A DNA stretch of 64,000 nucleotides from Sipunculus nudus (taxonomy: Eukaryota; Annelida; Sipuncula; Golfingiida; Sipunculidae), in contig CM049306.1 in NCBI GenBank assembly GCA_026874595.1, positions 86,255,142 to 86,319,141 of the forward strand, in the 5' to 3' direction. The position numbers and the translations under genes are program-made. Below, piece by piece: positions 48,076 through 61,269 of the stretch (position 1 is the first letter of the stretch; each line of letters opens with the position of its first letter). The notes under the pieces were generated by a model. It saw only the letters and a list, made by a program, of their open reading frames with translations. It had not been told where the DNA came from and made no database searches.

Positions 48076-49103
48076 GAAAACATGATATAACTGAATAGTT
48101 TTACTAAATAAGTTAAACATAACAAAAGGATTTTTCTTGAAACAAATGTCCGGGCGGCTGGCCTTAAAATTGGACAGTTTCAACCGAAAATCGATTTTTT
48201 TATATGCAGGGGAGGTGGGCGGGTGGGGGTCAACTTTGACAGCCCGGCGTCTGAGAAACCAACATTTTATACCTCATTTGTTCAGGTACAAAGTGTGCAT
48301 TACAGAAACTTCATAAAGAAGAAATATGCACGAAACATGGAACCGAAAATGCCCCACCTAGAGATTTTTGTGAGATGCCTGTATTTATTTTTTTGTTAAA
48401 GGATGGTGTATTCTCATGTGTACCAAATGTAGTATGGAATAGATGATAAGGGAAATAATAATGATACCTTATCAGTGGATAAGTTGCTTCAAGTATTTCA
48501 CAACTATGGAACTGCTACTCCTGTGACACCTATTCTGCCCGCCCCGCCATTAGCGTGTGTACATCCCTGTAGATCTGAGAGTCAGGTTCTGTGATATTTC
48601 TGTGATCTTCTGCCTCCCGTCGTTGCCATTGACAACCTCTTTTGGACCTTTGCAACATAGGGAGACATACAGTCGCTATGTGGATTTTTATTTCTTTAGA
48701 AATATTGACTACTTTAAGTGGGTATGAACTCCGAAATGTCAGCTTTGTTTTTGAAGAAACAGTCTATAAATCACTTGTTTGTGACTATGCATTAAAATGT
48801 AAACAGGATGCCATTACATGGCGTCCTTTGTACATGTTATACCTGTTATCATCATTCTAACTTAAAGCGACAAAGGAAATAGGACAGACCATCAAAATCT
48901 GAATCGACCTGACCTTTTTTTCAGAGCATATTTTTGGTATAAGCCACCCGACCGTACTCTTCAGGAAATCAAATGAAACTGAAGATGCATGGTGTCTAGA
49001 TGCCTATTTGCTCACTGGGTGGTCGAATTACTGTCAAAACTGCATTTACTAAAAAAAAAAATCGGTTCCCCCGGACTCTGGTGGGGGAAACCGGGGTCTC
49101 AGA
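48076..49103. other. Unassigned sequence
   Basis: No gene or repeat recognised. Confidence 0.4.
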
Positions 49104-49115
49104 GGTCACGTGACC
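49104..49115. promoter_or_regulatory. Palindromic E-box GGTCACGTGACC
   Basis: A 12-bp perfect palindrome containing the GTCACGTGAC bHLH-zip (USF/TFE/MITF-type) motif. No neighbouring gene was found, so function is unknown. Confidence 0.25.
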
Positions 49116-52100
49116 ACCTTATTGACTTCTACATCAAAATCACCGTGGGCATAAAAAGATTTCACTTCTCAATAAGATTACGGGCAGAAATATCACGGAA
49201 AACAGAATAACATAGTTCTCATGAAATGCTACTTGTATATCCAGACCTCAGAGAAGACCAATTTTCTGCGGATCTGGGCTGAAGACTCACAAATGGCAAT
49301 GAGTTGCAATTGAATTCCCGGATAGCTATCTGTCACCAGATACAACTAATGGAAACCCAGACATCCAGTGAGGTGCGGTTTCTCCGTAAGAAAAAGAATA
49401 TCAGACACAAGACAGAAAATTCCTCAGATTTGTTACAATATTCTTGCTCCGTTACGCTAGCGTCACGTTTAGCCGGTATTTTCCTTCTAATAATTAAAGT
49501 ATTATTTTTATTAACCTAATTCCATCAATACATTACGATGGAGCGTTACATGGGGTCCATAAAACTCACGCGGCTATGTGATTTTGGTTTCCCAGATAGC
49601 TCTAAAGAATGTTTGATAGGAATAAGTCGGTGATTATGTGATCTCATGGGACAAAACGATCTCATATGGAGGCAAAATCTGCAGCCGGACCAATTAACCC
49701 AACGAGCGGAATTTGTCCTGGCACAAAAGTTCTCTTAACTTTTTAAAGAACTTAATGGTAGGAGTTAATGAGCTCTTTCACCGGGTCTCCAAGGTACCGC
49801 TGCATCCACGTCACTAACATGCATATTATTTGAAGTTTCCACGACAGGTGCCCCATGATGTTTTAATTACTTCACAACTGGAACATTTAACGTCCTGAAA
49901 CAGTCAATCTTCGGTCATTAAAAGTATAAAGAAATATTATGCCACTTATAATATTTCATTGAAAGATTGATTTAGAACGTATGTTCAGTGTAGATAGTTC
50001 AAGACAGTGATCACATGTACCTTAAATGCACAAATAACGCTGAACTACTGTAGTGGCTACTGGTCATATGAAATGGAAGAGTTTAAAACGACAAAATCAT
50101 TACCGTCATAAACTATGTAAAATAACCTGTTCTTAATCAGCTGTTCAGAATTAACCCCAGAGATAAGTTTAACTTTATTTCAGGTTACCCTGCACTAATA
50201 AGATTCCCCCGGCAATATTTTGATTAACAGTCACATTCTGAAATCGTAGGGGTTTATCTAAAATTGATTTTTAAATACAAGCGGGTGCTCAGAAGTAAAT
50301 ATATGTGACCCATATAACAATACCCGAAGCCTGTTTAAGAAAATTACCCGTATTAGATATTTAGATGAAATTTGGTCAAAGAAATAAAATATGTTCTTCC
50401 CCCCCCCCCCGAAAAAAAAAATTGTGAAAAATATTGATATAAAAATAAACATATGAACCCTCAAAACTTCCCTTCTCCTCACAAACTAAGTGGTTTGGCG
50501 TAGCTGTTTATTTAAATCCCTGATGTCATAGATCTATTGGATCCAGACCCCGAAACAACAAGTATTCATGTCATCAAAGTGTCATGCTTTATTTATTATC
50601 AACCATTGATTTAATCCACAAAGTAATAGTTTTTGGTATATCTTATGATTAATATTTAGCGCCGGTTATTTACTGTTGATAGGTAGAACGGTGTGATATA
50701 AGGCCAACTTTAGAGCAAAGGTATGTATTATCACGAATATGGTAAATACATTTTCCATTAGCTACCCTTTGGCCGTTGTTTTAATTTATGACACCCTCCC
50801 TCTTTACAAGGCTAGCAGCAGGTCAGCAGATCGACCGACTAAAATGGTGCCGCAAGTAAGACTTTATGGTAACACTAGACGCCCCTGGCGTTTACGACTC
50901 TTTGCAACTCGATAAGCGTACATTTATCATTAAAACGTTCTAGCATGTACAATTTCAATTACAGATTAAAGGAGGTGATTGGATGGTTTTGGGGAATCGA
51001 GAGGAAATAGGTTTTGGAGTGGGACCCCGCGGACCAGCCTGGCCGGCTTTATCGCTCTGCTAGCAGACGATACACAGACTCAATAAGTCATCCCGCCATG
51101 CTGGGCCAGCTCCCGCCAGGGATCATTTCGGCTAAAAATTCTGAACTCATCTTTAGGTATATATGGATGTTATTTTTTTTTCATATTTGTTCTAAATTTT
51201 CATACGTGAAAACTGTTACGGCCTTACGTGTCAAATTGTTTCTTACATTTTCATCTTCAGAGACAAAAATGGGATATAATTAATGACACTAATTTTTGTT
51301 TTAATTATTCAATTTTACAACATGATTTAAGTACTTTTTATGTCACTTAAAAAAATGAAAATATATAATTCTAAACCTCTTCGACCGAAAACAGTGTACT
51401 TTTCCCCAAAATGCGGACGTCCCTGATATGCAACTATATGTTTTATTTCTGTTCATTTATATTTGATACATTTCATAAATATATTATATTTAACTTCTTT
51501 TTACTTCTTCAATTAATGTAAACAACCCACTCTTGTTTTATTATTATGTATGAATTTCATCAATAAAACATTAATCAATACTAGCTGCATCTGTGAAAAA
51601 TCCACAATTCCTTATTAAATAGTTTTCAGTAAGCGGGTAGTGACTAGTGTCGCTTAATTTTATCCTGTACTTTTCGCAGGGACTGTCGTTAATGATATAA
51701 AGATCAATTGTGCTAGGATTCTCAAGGAAACCCGCTCCCCTAAAAAGTCAGCAAAGCTTTTCACGAAATCAAACAAAGGAGACGTAAGGCATATGTAGGG
51801 TCCACGAAATTTGCGTGGGGATGTTTTTTTTTCTTCCGATAAACAGCACGGGCATGCACGACATCATCATTGCCGGAGTGATGGCGCTTGTATGTATAAG
51901 CCATCTACACTGTGAAGAAAATCTGAAGAAATTATATGTATCTGTATAGAAAAGTGAAAGATTGTGAAAGGTAATTTGTATAAATTGAAGCTCAGAGGAC
52001 ATCACGAAAAACGATGTTTTTTTGTCAAATGATGGAAGGCTTGGGTTTGATAACAAAGACATATAAGTCATTGAATCCTCTTGCATTCGAAAATGCAACC

Positions 52101-52474
52101 AAAAAGCTGCCAATGTGTAAAGACAGGCTCAGACAAATAGACCTACAGTTTTAAATGCTTGTCCTGAACTTAGTTGATTGTCATTAGGTTGATCAGAAAC
52201 TGATGATGCTCCCGACATATTTACATCTGTCGGTGCAGGTCCGTGACAAAGAAATAACTTCAGCCTTGAATCGTTGTTTTGTCCTAAGTAAAATTAACGC
52301 AAAAGCGTATATTCGTATTTTTTCCCCAAACTCGCAGAGGGTTAGCCTAAAACTATATGAACAATCATGTTTGGGGTAATCAAAATCAACAAAACATATT
52401 TGCTATACCATTATGACAAAAGACAAATTCCTTTGTCCCCATGTAGAAGTCGCCCATTCATATTCATTTATTCT
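49116..52474. other. Unassigned sequence
   Basis: No gene called. A poly-C run lies at 50399-50410. A GC-rich block at 51015-51160 (+) is open for about 45 codons and ends near TTTAG/GTATAT, but has no recognisable domain. Confidence 0.35.
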
Positions 52475-52682
52475 GCCACTCGCCAGGTGAAACCGGGTCA
52501 CTGAAACGTGAATTGCAGAAGGGGCACCTATTGGGGGAAAATTAAAACTTTTTTTAAGAAACTGTAATTTTCAGATTATCATGTAAAAGTTCACACATGG
52601 TTTTACTATAGTTAATTACATTTATAGCTCTCCATTCGTATGCATTTAATTGTTCAGCCACTCGCCAGGTGAAACCGGGTCA
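52475..52682 (+). repeat. Short direct repeat, 182 bp apart
   Basis: The 26-mer beginning GCCACTCGCCAGGTGAAACC occurs exactly at 52475-52500 and 52657-52682, each preceded by a similar CCATTC.TAT.CATTTA block. It may be two units of a short tandem repeat or a small element's ends. Confidence 0.65.
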
Positions 52683-54653
52683 ATGAAGTGTGACAGCGTA
52701 TATACATGAAAATTTCACACATGAACACACGACTGTTAAGGAGTTTCTGGTGGCGGTATTATGACTCCTACTATATACAGATTCTATTTTTAATAGACTC
52801 CCTATCAGTTTAAAGATGAAAAGCAGGTTCATTATTTCAATGTCCCTGAAGATTGCGGATCCTAAAACAACTATTTTTTTAAACAGCCTATAAATTTGAT
52901 GAACTTATGGTACCATGGTTATAATGGAAAGATTTCATAAATGTTTAGAAATCAACATATCCGTAAACCCATAAAAGTCAAACAGTGGTCTTGTAACTGC
53001 ATGGTCGTAGGGTTAAGCCAACTGAATAGCCCTCGCCCTGGAAGCGGAGTCATGTGGTCTTCGTTTTGAATTAAACATGCTTTACTTCCTGATGAGGAAA
53101 GAATTGGGATCAATGGGGATAAGAGTGGACCAGTGACCGTGAATTGCACAATATGCCCTCTGTAGCCAGTGAGCTCCAAATGCAGGAAAATCCCCAAGGC
53201 GCCTCCCGAAAAAAAAACATGACAGGCACGGAGGACCTTAAAGCACAAACAAAATAGGGGCACTTATTGCGTTAATATTAAAAGTATTATTTATGCAGCT
53301 TTATAGGAAATAATCCAGCAAAAAACTTGTCCCAGAAGAACCCACCAAGGATTCGTATGCCGAATTTGAAAGTCCAAATCATAGCGGAAGTAGGTAAACG
53401 ATGGTCTAGAAAAGACACAACTCCGTATTAATTATATATATAATAATAAGTAAATAGATAATGTATGTAAGAAAAAGAATCATATCAAGCATTTGATATT
53501 ACACTGCAACATGCACTGCAAGATACGGGAGTGGTGATACACAGCTGCAAGAGCATTTATTCGTATCGGTAAAATTTATGAATAACCACATGAAATATAC
53601 TGTAAGTGTAAATTGTTCTAATCTTTTCATCGTATTTATCCAAGACAAAATGTTAAAGGTAAGCAAACAGTAGCTGGTTTATGCCTGGTTTCAGGACATA
53701 AATACATCTTAATGTCCTGTTCCCTGGTGGTATATCTGCATGGAGTTCCACGTAGGGCTACCTGGATCTTTCCAGTTCTCCCATGTGTCCATCCCGAGTC
53801 GCCCGGCGGCTCGAGACTGGGCCTCGGGAGACTTCCGCCAGCCGAGTAAGTTAGCAAACGTTGGATTTTCTCTCTCTATACATCATAATGACTATGAAAT
53901 ATTGTCTTCCGCTTACTTTGAACTTTAAACTTTTCTGTGTACTTGATATAGTACTTTAAACTGAATAGTTTAATTTACTTTATACTGCGAGTTCCAGGAT
54001 TTCATAAATGCTTGCATTATATTTTAAATAAATTGAATTTTAAACTTTATGACTTCATCTAAAGAAAGAGATTTGAGATTCGACATGCATAGGCACAAAT
54101 ACAGGTAAATACAGATATATATATAAAATTTATATGGCCTGATCAATCTAGAACAATACAAGTGTATTCAATTTGATTAAATCCATATATACAAGAACAC
54201 AGTGCTTGAATCATCCCTCCGATGTCGAAAAGTCAACAGTTGATTAGCATGTTCTCTTATAGAAAATAAAGATATAGAGGATATCTCCGTCAAGTAATTA
54301 CATGAAATTTATGTTTTACCCTCTTCATAATACAACCTGCACTATAAAAAATGAAATGATCTTATTTCCGTTCTTCAAGCTAAGCAGACTGGGTCAAAAA
54401 GAGATATTGACCTTTTATTTATGCGGAGGCGGAATTCTATGTTGCAACATAAAAAACTTTATGACTTAACATGGTAGCGTTATACTAGTTATAATCAAGA
54501 TAAGGTTGCAACTGACGTAATAAAACGGATAAGATAAATAATGTAATTAAAGAAGTAAATGTTAAATGTTAAACAGAGTAAAGATTAAAAGAAAAACTCA
54601 ACATTGACCGAAATGCCTTGATATACTTATCTCGGTTGACCTCATAAAAGAAA

Positions 54654-54659
<6 letters not shown>
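52683..54659. other. Unassigned sequence
   Basis: No gene called. The interval 53695-53848 (+) lies between a good acceptor (TTTATGCCTGGTTTCAG) and a donor-like CGA/GTAAGT, and is open in one frame. Its minus strand is also open and the peptide is not recognisable, so I only note it. Confidence 0.3.

Positions 54660-54710
<51 letters not shown>
54660..54710. repeat. (CA)n(TA)n microsatellite
   Basis: A short CA run followed by about 22 TA units. Confidence 0.95.
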
Positions 54711-54714
<4 letters not shown>

Positions 54715-54933
54715 TTTTACCTTGACCAAATTGTCAAGGCCGGATGCTATATACCGTATTCCCGGGTTTGTGCGGCCACCAGGAGGGGGACTTCCTGTGA
54801 TCGCTCGGCAGACCTCTGATAAAATTAACAACTGAGTTTCTTATGGTTGCTTTTGCTACAAGTGTCGTGTCTGGTAAATTAGGTAATCAAATTATTTTCA
54901 AGTTCTCCATTTGTTCTTAATAACCAAGAAAAC

Positions 54934-55933
54934 AGACGACCAGAGGTCGAGCGCTTGCCGGAAATAAGGTAGTAATATAAAGAGGAAGAATATGAGCCAT
55001 TGTTTGTGAAAATAGGACCAATATTGACAAAGTTGAAGGGAAGTAAGATTTTGATGTGCTTTGATGACCTTGATCTTGAACTTTAACCTCTATATAATAC
55101 ACATACAGCTTCGAGAAATCGTAATTATATACGATATGTGTAAGTTACGAAGTGATTCTTGCAAAACTAGGACCTGTAGAATGTTATATGCCAAGTGCAA
55201 GAAACAGCAAGTTCGCCAAATTCAGGACAACTGACCAACAGACAGACATAATGACAAACGTGACACATCTGAGGTAACAGATGACCAACAAAATTTGTGA
55301 GGAAGGTAAAATGGAGCAAAATGAGCTATATTTTATGTTGGTAAGGTTTCAATTTTTTCGAGATATGGCCAACAAAAACATGTTGTACTGGTTCCACTGC
55401 AGGCACCTCCTAGCGGTCATATCCCGAAAACGAAAAAAAAAAAAGGTTCGAGATATTAGTGTAAGACATATAATGTACCAGTTTCAAAGGGATTCCTCCA
55501 AAACGGTGGCCTGTAGATTGCTAAGTGTAAGACGCAAGAACCAGCAAGCAAGCGAAATTGAGGAATACTGACAAACAGACAGACATACTGACAACATGAC
55601 ACAAGATTGAGACCAGTCTACTTAACCTGATGATGGAGAATACTCAGAGGAAGAAATCGAGCCTACGTTTGTGAAGATAGGACAAATAATTACGAAGTAA
55701 TTATGAAAATAAAATGTTGACTATTTTCGATGACCTTGACCATAGTCTGATATTAACAAAAAACAATAGGCTTCGGGAATTTGTTGTTTTCTGTTAACTT
55801 TGTAAGTTTGAAAGCGATGGCTGCAAAACTCTGCATTTTGGACTGAAGACAGACGCACATCATTACAAACAAACAAACAGCCATACGGAACTAATCAACA
55901 TGCTTGCCGAAATCGAAGATTTCCGTCAAGCAA
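54934..55933 (-). mobile_element. ~1-kb hairpin-ended non-autonomous element, copy 2
   Basis: Reverse complement of the element at 20205-21138. On the minus strand it starts with TTGCTTGACGGAAATC / GATTTCGGCAAGCATG, a near-perfect hairpin, and ends at GCGCTCGACCTCTGGTCGTC. The three ~300-bp units with TGTCTGTCTGTTTGTCAG are in the same order. It has an A/T-run expansion near 55430-55444. Confidence 0.85.
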
Positions 55934-56814
55934 CAAAACACTGCCTTGTTCTGACCACACCTGATTACGCTGAAAGAATTTTAATTAGCAAGCTTGATCA
56001 GTTTGGTTCAATATAAGGTTATCAAAGCTTGACACTGGAGAGAATTGTAGGGCACTCGTGACAGTCCCATAATTCCTTGCGCCTAAATACAAGAGCACTT
56101 GAGAGACAAGGGGACACTCTCGGGAGGTGTTTGTTACAAGAAATGATTTAATGAGAAATTATTTGTGTAGGTGTGTTCCTGTCCCAGTGCAAATTTCCAT
56201 GGAATCAGCATGAAATTCGATCACTTCCCGTGTTCTTGACATTTAAGGAACTAATATGATTAGTTACAGGTCCATGCTCTAGCTTGATCTTGTTTGCATA
56301 ATTTGTGAATATAATTAACCTTTATATATTACACATGTCCTCAGCATCAGCAATATGACAGAATCATAGCAGAGTTCATGACAGGATCTAAGTTTTCTTT
56401 AAAGGAAATAGGGACTAATCAAAGTAAAGGTAAACTTTGCTTAAAAAGGAAAATTTTTTTGTTTGGAGTTTTGTAGATTTATGTTTGTAGAAAAAAAAGA
56501 ATTTGTCAAATTATATATTTGTTGGAAAAGGCCGATGTTCACCTGATTATGAAGCTTTCTGGAAACATCCCCAATACCACTTACGAATTCCGCCATGGGG
56601 CTTATTATATCAGCTGTAGGCCCTATGTGGAGTTCCCTATGGTGATCGATACAGGTTATTTTTTTATGACAGCTACTGTTTTAGTGTTTCAGGGCCCCAC
56701 GGGGTCACACCTAGCCTCGTTCAAGCATTCCTTCACTGGTGCACCCCTGAGAATACCAGGGGCCCAGATCAATGATTTGATTACTCTCCTGATAATTATT
56801 AAATCCCGGGGGGA
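55934..56814. other. Unassigned sequence
   Basis: A 102-codon open frame (56519-56827, +) lies here, beginning at a non-ATG codon. No recognisable domain, and it runs into a tRNA-like motif; not called as a gene. Confidence 0.35.
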
Positions 56815-56885
56815 AGACTTGGCCTGATGACTAAAATGCTAGTGGTTCCTGGTCCGATCCCCGTTCGTGCTTTCAAGGCAATCTG
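56815..56885 (+). mobile_element. Possible decayed tRNA-derived SINE head
   Basis: TTGGCCTGATGACTAAAATG resembles an A box region, and GGTCCGATCCC (about 56850) is one base from a B box GGTTCGATCCC. Spacing fits a tRNA. No conserved central domain follows, so it is weak. Confidence 0.35.
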
Positions 56886-57107
56886 TGGAAAGCTTCTGAG
56901 TATTTATTTTTGTGTGTTGAGGTAATCGTCTCCACTTATGAAATTCTAACATGACCTAAACTTTGTACATCTGGAGAATTTCATTTCATTTTGGGCCTAT
57001 TTGAAAAAACAGAAGCACACGTTTTTTTCATTAACACCCTTGAGATACCAATGCCCTGTGGCTACCACAATTGTGGGTCATTATAATCACTTGTGTAAGG
57101 CCAAAAG

Positions 57108-59810
57108 AATAAAAGGTGTGGTTCTCAGGCACCGCCCGCGTCAATTTTACCCCCCACCCGCATCAAAATTTTTATTTTTTTATTATCATCTTTCAAGAAG
57201 ATATAATCACAGGCGCTTGAATCCCTATTGATAATAAAGTCTTCATATCTCCAATGTTCTTAGAAATACTTCGACGGAATCAGGTCAAACGACCCAATAA
57301 TAAAACGGCCATACCATGCTATCACTTGTATTATGACACAATTAAGGTAGGCAACTTGGAAAAAAACCTTTCGACGGCGGCCATTCCAAATGGGTCATCA
57401 CTTGCCTGCAAACGAAGGCCGCTTCCTCCGGGTCTGTTTAAAACGCGGAGAGATGGAGAATTTGCGGAGAAGTCGTGGAGAATCGCGGAAAGTTTTTGTA
57501 TGCAATGATACTTTTAAATATACATTAAAATCACTTAAAATGTCCAACTTTATTACTCTTAACATATTGGTTCACTGTTAAATGACCGAAATAATTGAAA
57601 ATCTGCATATTCAGCTCTCTCAGTTGTTTGGGCAAGCAGGTTCTTAAAGGTGCCCATTCACCTACCTTTTGATAAAAAAAATGTTATGTTATTTCTGGCT
57701 TCCTCTGTTTATATATCAATAATCTAAGGGTAATTCTGGTTGAAAGTTCTGAAAAGGATTCCATGAAGGATGTATTAACTTGTTTATCAACAACATGTTT
57801 GTAAACACAGCAATGTTGACAAACGAGGAAAACATGTAACCTAAGGGTGCTAAGTCGCATATATGCGGAGGTAGAAAGGTTACTTGTTGCAAAACGCCAT
57901 TTGCAAAGCTATGGCTTATTTGACTAGCCCCCAGATGCCCTTATTGGATTTGTTTTGATTATTTCGGCGGGCCCCCACCTATTTTTAAACACGTTGATTT
58001 AAACAAAACAAGCAGCCTGTGTGCGGTGATATCTACGTTTTCTGACCTGTATTTATAAAACCTCCAAGGAATTACCTTTAGTTTATAAAGATCAAATAGG
58101 TGATTGGACCCCTTTAAGATTTTATTTTAGCCATGCCAGAGACAACGAATAGCATCAAGAGATTGTGGGCCATTTGCGATTGAAAATGCAGTTGTTTTTT
58201 TATTCAATCCAGGAATTATACGAATTGAACATTTTAACCAGGGATTAATGCAAAAACACTTAGTTTATTGTTTTAGTTCAGGCATTTCCTAGAATAACAA
58301 AGGCTAATTATAATGAAAATATAACCATTTGGATCGAATGTGAATATGGGTTAGGAGATGTATTCGAAGACATGATTGGGTGTGATAAAAAAATGTAATA
58401 AGTGGTTTTATTAAAATGTGTATTTGTCTTTAAAATAACTAAAACAATTTGTGAAATGGTTTTAGGAAGATTGTATAAATAAGTTATTGTACTATTGCTG
58501 TGTATAAGTGTACGTTGTGCTATTTTTTCATTTTATTTTTATTATTATTATACTCTGTATTGTAATTGTCAGAAAGAAGTGTGGTGTATTTTGTACAGAA
58601 TAAGAAAAACATAATTCTTAAACTGTGATCACGATATATATTTACTATTTTCTCTTTTATTTTATTATATCCTATTGCCAATTTGATTCATTAGCTAAAT
58701 TTTATTAAATTCTCTGCATGTCAATTGGTCCAGATACACTAATAATGGTGATAGTGTTTTTATTGATCAATTAATGCCGGTAAAAGCATGATTTTTTTTA
58801 TTATATTATATATTTCGTTCACCACCTGTAAATTAGATACACCTGCATGGTTTTTTTTATGGTTTGCACAATAAACTTGTGAACCATTAACTTTTTAATA
58901 AACTGTTGAAACCTGAAGTGTTTTGCTGTTTCGTCTTAGGATCTGTCAGGGTCAGCTGGTGACTCAGCTCAGACGGGTTTTAAATTTTGCGTAACGCATT
59001 TACTCGGCAGTGATTCTACATTGTTGAGCATTAAATGAATAATTATGTAGTTTTTATTTAATAATTATTTCGACCATTTAACTGTGCCAATTATGTTAAG
59101 GGTAATATAGTTGGAGATTTTAATGTGAATTTAAAAGTATCATTGCATATGAACACTCTCCGCCAATTCTCCACGAATTCTCCGCGAATTCTCCATCTCT
59201 CCACGGATTCTCCGCGTTTTAGACGGACCCGCTTCCGCCACCGTTTGGAATGGACGACGTCGAAATTCAGACATCACTGCAAAAGGTTATCCAGGCAGCT
59301 TGTGTTTGTGGTTGACAACAATGGAAGTTGCATGTATTTGATTCTATAACTCCCGTAGTGTTGAAGGATCATATGGATTACGCATAAAAAAAGGAAGAAA
59401 AAGCGAGTATAAGCGGCTTGAGAACTTAACTCCTTTATTATCGCTCGAAAGGTTTTTGCCGAGTAGCCTCCCTTGTGTCATAATACAAGTGATACCATGG
59501 TATGACCGTTTTATTATTGGGTCGTTTAACCTGATTCCGTCGAAGTATTTCTAGGAACATTGGAGATATGAAGACTTTATTATAAATAGGGATTTAAGCG
59601 CCTGTGATATAATAATGCAATTTCGATAAGATATCCTTTGCTATGTAGTGCTTTTTTCTCTTTAGCAAAACAATTATGTTTTTTATGGTTCCCTGATCAT
59701 ATGATATTTTTATTGAAACATACAAAAAAGGTAGAGTAAAAGATCGCCCGCAAGCACTAGTTTATGAAAAAAGTGCCTGAGAACCAAACTTTTTTTTTTA
59801 TTTTGGACTA
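57108..59810. mobile_element. 2.7-kb element with long inverted termini
   Basis: The left arm (57108-57535) and right arm (59105-59810) are inverted copies. Matching blocks from outside in: GGTTCTCAGGCA, ACAGGCGCTT(G/A)AATCCCTAT, TTCATATCTCCAATGTTC, ACTTCGACGGAATCAGGT, ACGACCCAATAATAAAACGG, ATCACTTGTATTATGACACA, AACCTTTCGA, AAAACGCGGAGA and ATGCAATGATACTTTTAAAT. About 110 bp of the arms differ at only a few positions, so the element is fairly young. The right arm has extra segments (after AACCTTTCGA and near the end). A GCGGAGAATTC-like motif is repeated several times in each arm. The interior (57536-59104) has no coding frame and contains a MITE. Exact outer ends and target duplication were not resolved. 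Confidence 0.85.
57648..58113 (+). mobile_element. TTAA-flanked MITE (T2/Kolobok-like), copy 2, nested
   Basis: 466 bp flanked by TTAA on both sides (57644-57647, 58114-58117). Ends are AGGTGCCCATTCACCTA and, reverse-complemented, AGGGGTCCAATCACCTA. Same family and orientation as 26356-26832. It lies inside the 57.1-59.8 kb element, so it probably inserted there later. Confidence 0.87.
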
Positions 59811-60368
59811 ATAATCACCATTTTTGCGTCATAACACAGAGGACCTCACTTCTCTCATTTATCCGTGATACACGAACGTTTGTCACGGCCTGCTCATTAA
59901 ACCTAAGCTTACCATGGTTTATAGCATAAATATTTAAAAAAAAATCCACTTGCCATTCTTCTCATATTCTAACACACGATCTTCCGGCTACCCTGGACCA
60001 CAAAGCCTCTGGGAGTCTTTAACAAAGGGTATTATTTCTGCTTTATTCCTTACTTCTTTCATATAAAACCTGAAAATCCGGATTGTTCCATAATAACATA
60101 TCCTTCTTCACGTAAGGATACACCAATCCTAAGAGCGTCATCAATAGATCAGGGATATATCCTTTAAATACAGTGAGAGATCAAATGTTATATTGTATAA
60201 CGACTTCGGAGACGAATTATTATCTTGATATGCTAATAAATACAGCTGATGTGTTTTAGTTTAGTTTTTAAAGGTTTGCATTGAAAAACATTGCATTAAA
60301 TTAAGACATTAAGAGTGTATAGTGGTTTGAAAGACATATTAATTGTAGTTCATACATACATTCAGTTT

Positions 60369-60369
<1 letters not shown>
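59811..60369. other. Unassigned sequence
   Basis: No gene or repeat recognised. Confidence 0.4.
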
Positions 60370-60406
<37 letters not shown>

Positions 60407-60420
60407 TAATAATAATAAAA
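60370..60420. repeat. (ATA)n trinucleotide microsatellite
   Basis: About 16 AAT/ATA units with one CAA interruption. It creates a spurious poly-Asn open frame. Confidence 0.95.
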
Positions 60421-61269
60421 ATAGGCCGATACATAAAGATATTCGAAACACAAGGATGTTATTCTTGATATTGCAATTTGACGTTGACTTATGCATTAAT
60501 TTCAATACTTAAAATAGTAACCATACTAGGTAGCAAATTCTAGAAAAAAGTAGCTAAACCCCAACCAAACTATTGGCTAAATTGTTAGAAAGGTTCCATG
60601 AAATCCATAAACTCTCCAGGAAATAAGGGCTGTGTGAAAGTTTGTTGCAAACATAGATATTATACCAGACCCGTAATGTTAACATGAACGTTTAATATTA
60701 TAGTGAATGTCACACGTCTATATATCCATCGAGACCAGAAGCAAAAATGTGCCTGCAAATGGCAGAATTTAACTACAAAGGGTTTATTTATGTCAGTGTG
60801 ATATATAGCCTGGTTTTTGGACACTGGCATATAGATTTCCAACAATCTAATATGCATAATTCATTAAGCCTGATTCTGAGTGGTGTTTGATCTGCCATGA
60901 CGCATTAGGTGGCTGTGGTTGTTGTGTTGTCGTTGGATTATAAATAAGCATGTCGCTATACGATATGTTGTCATGGCCGCAAGTGAGGGTCAAAATTGGA
61001 TATTTAGGTGACAAGCCCTATTCACAGGCATATTATAAATACATGCAATAATAAAAGTGATGATGAAAAATGTTTTATTTTTTAATGCGAACTTTAAAAT
61101 ACAGGTAACCGCCTCCATTTTTTTTAATGCAAACTTAACTACGTTTATGTAATGTACATCTGCACATTTCCGTGACGTGACAAAGCAGTATCACACTCAT
61201 TTTATCTTTTTTTATCTCTTATCTTCCTCTCATTTTGTATCCTGGCGTTAAGTAGGCTCGGTGACTACT
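60421..61269. other. Unassigned sequence
   Basis: No gene or repeat recognised. Confidence 0.4.

Noticed and set aside
53695-53848. Possible exon between TTTCAG and GTAAGT
   Set aside because: Splice-like signals exist and one frame is open, but the opposite strand is equally open and the peptide is low-complexity (Pro, Gly, Arg, Leu) with no known motif.
60315-60512. Poly-Asn open frame
   Set aside because: Produced by the (ATA)n microsatellite.
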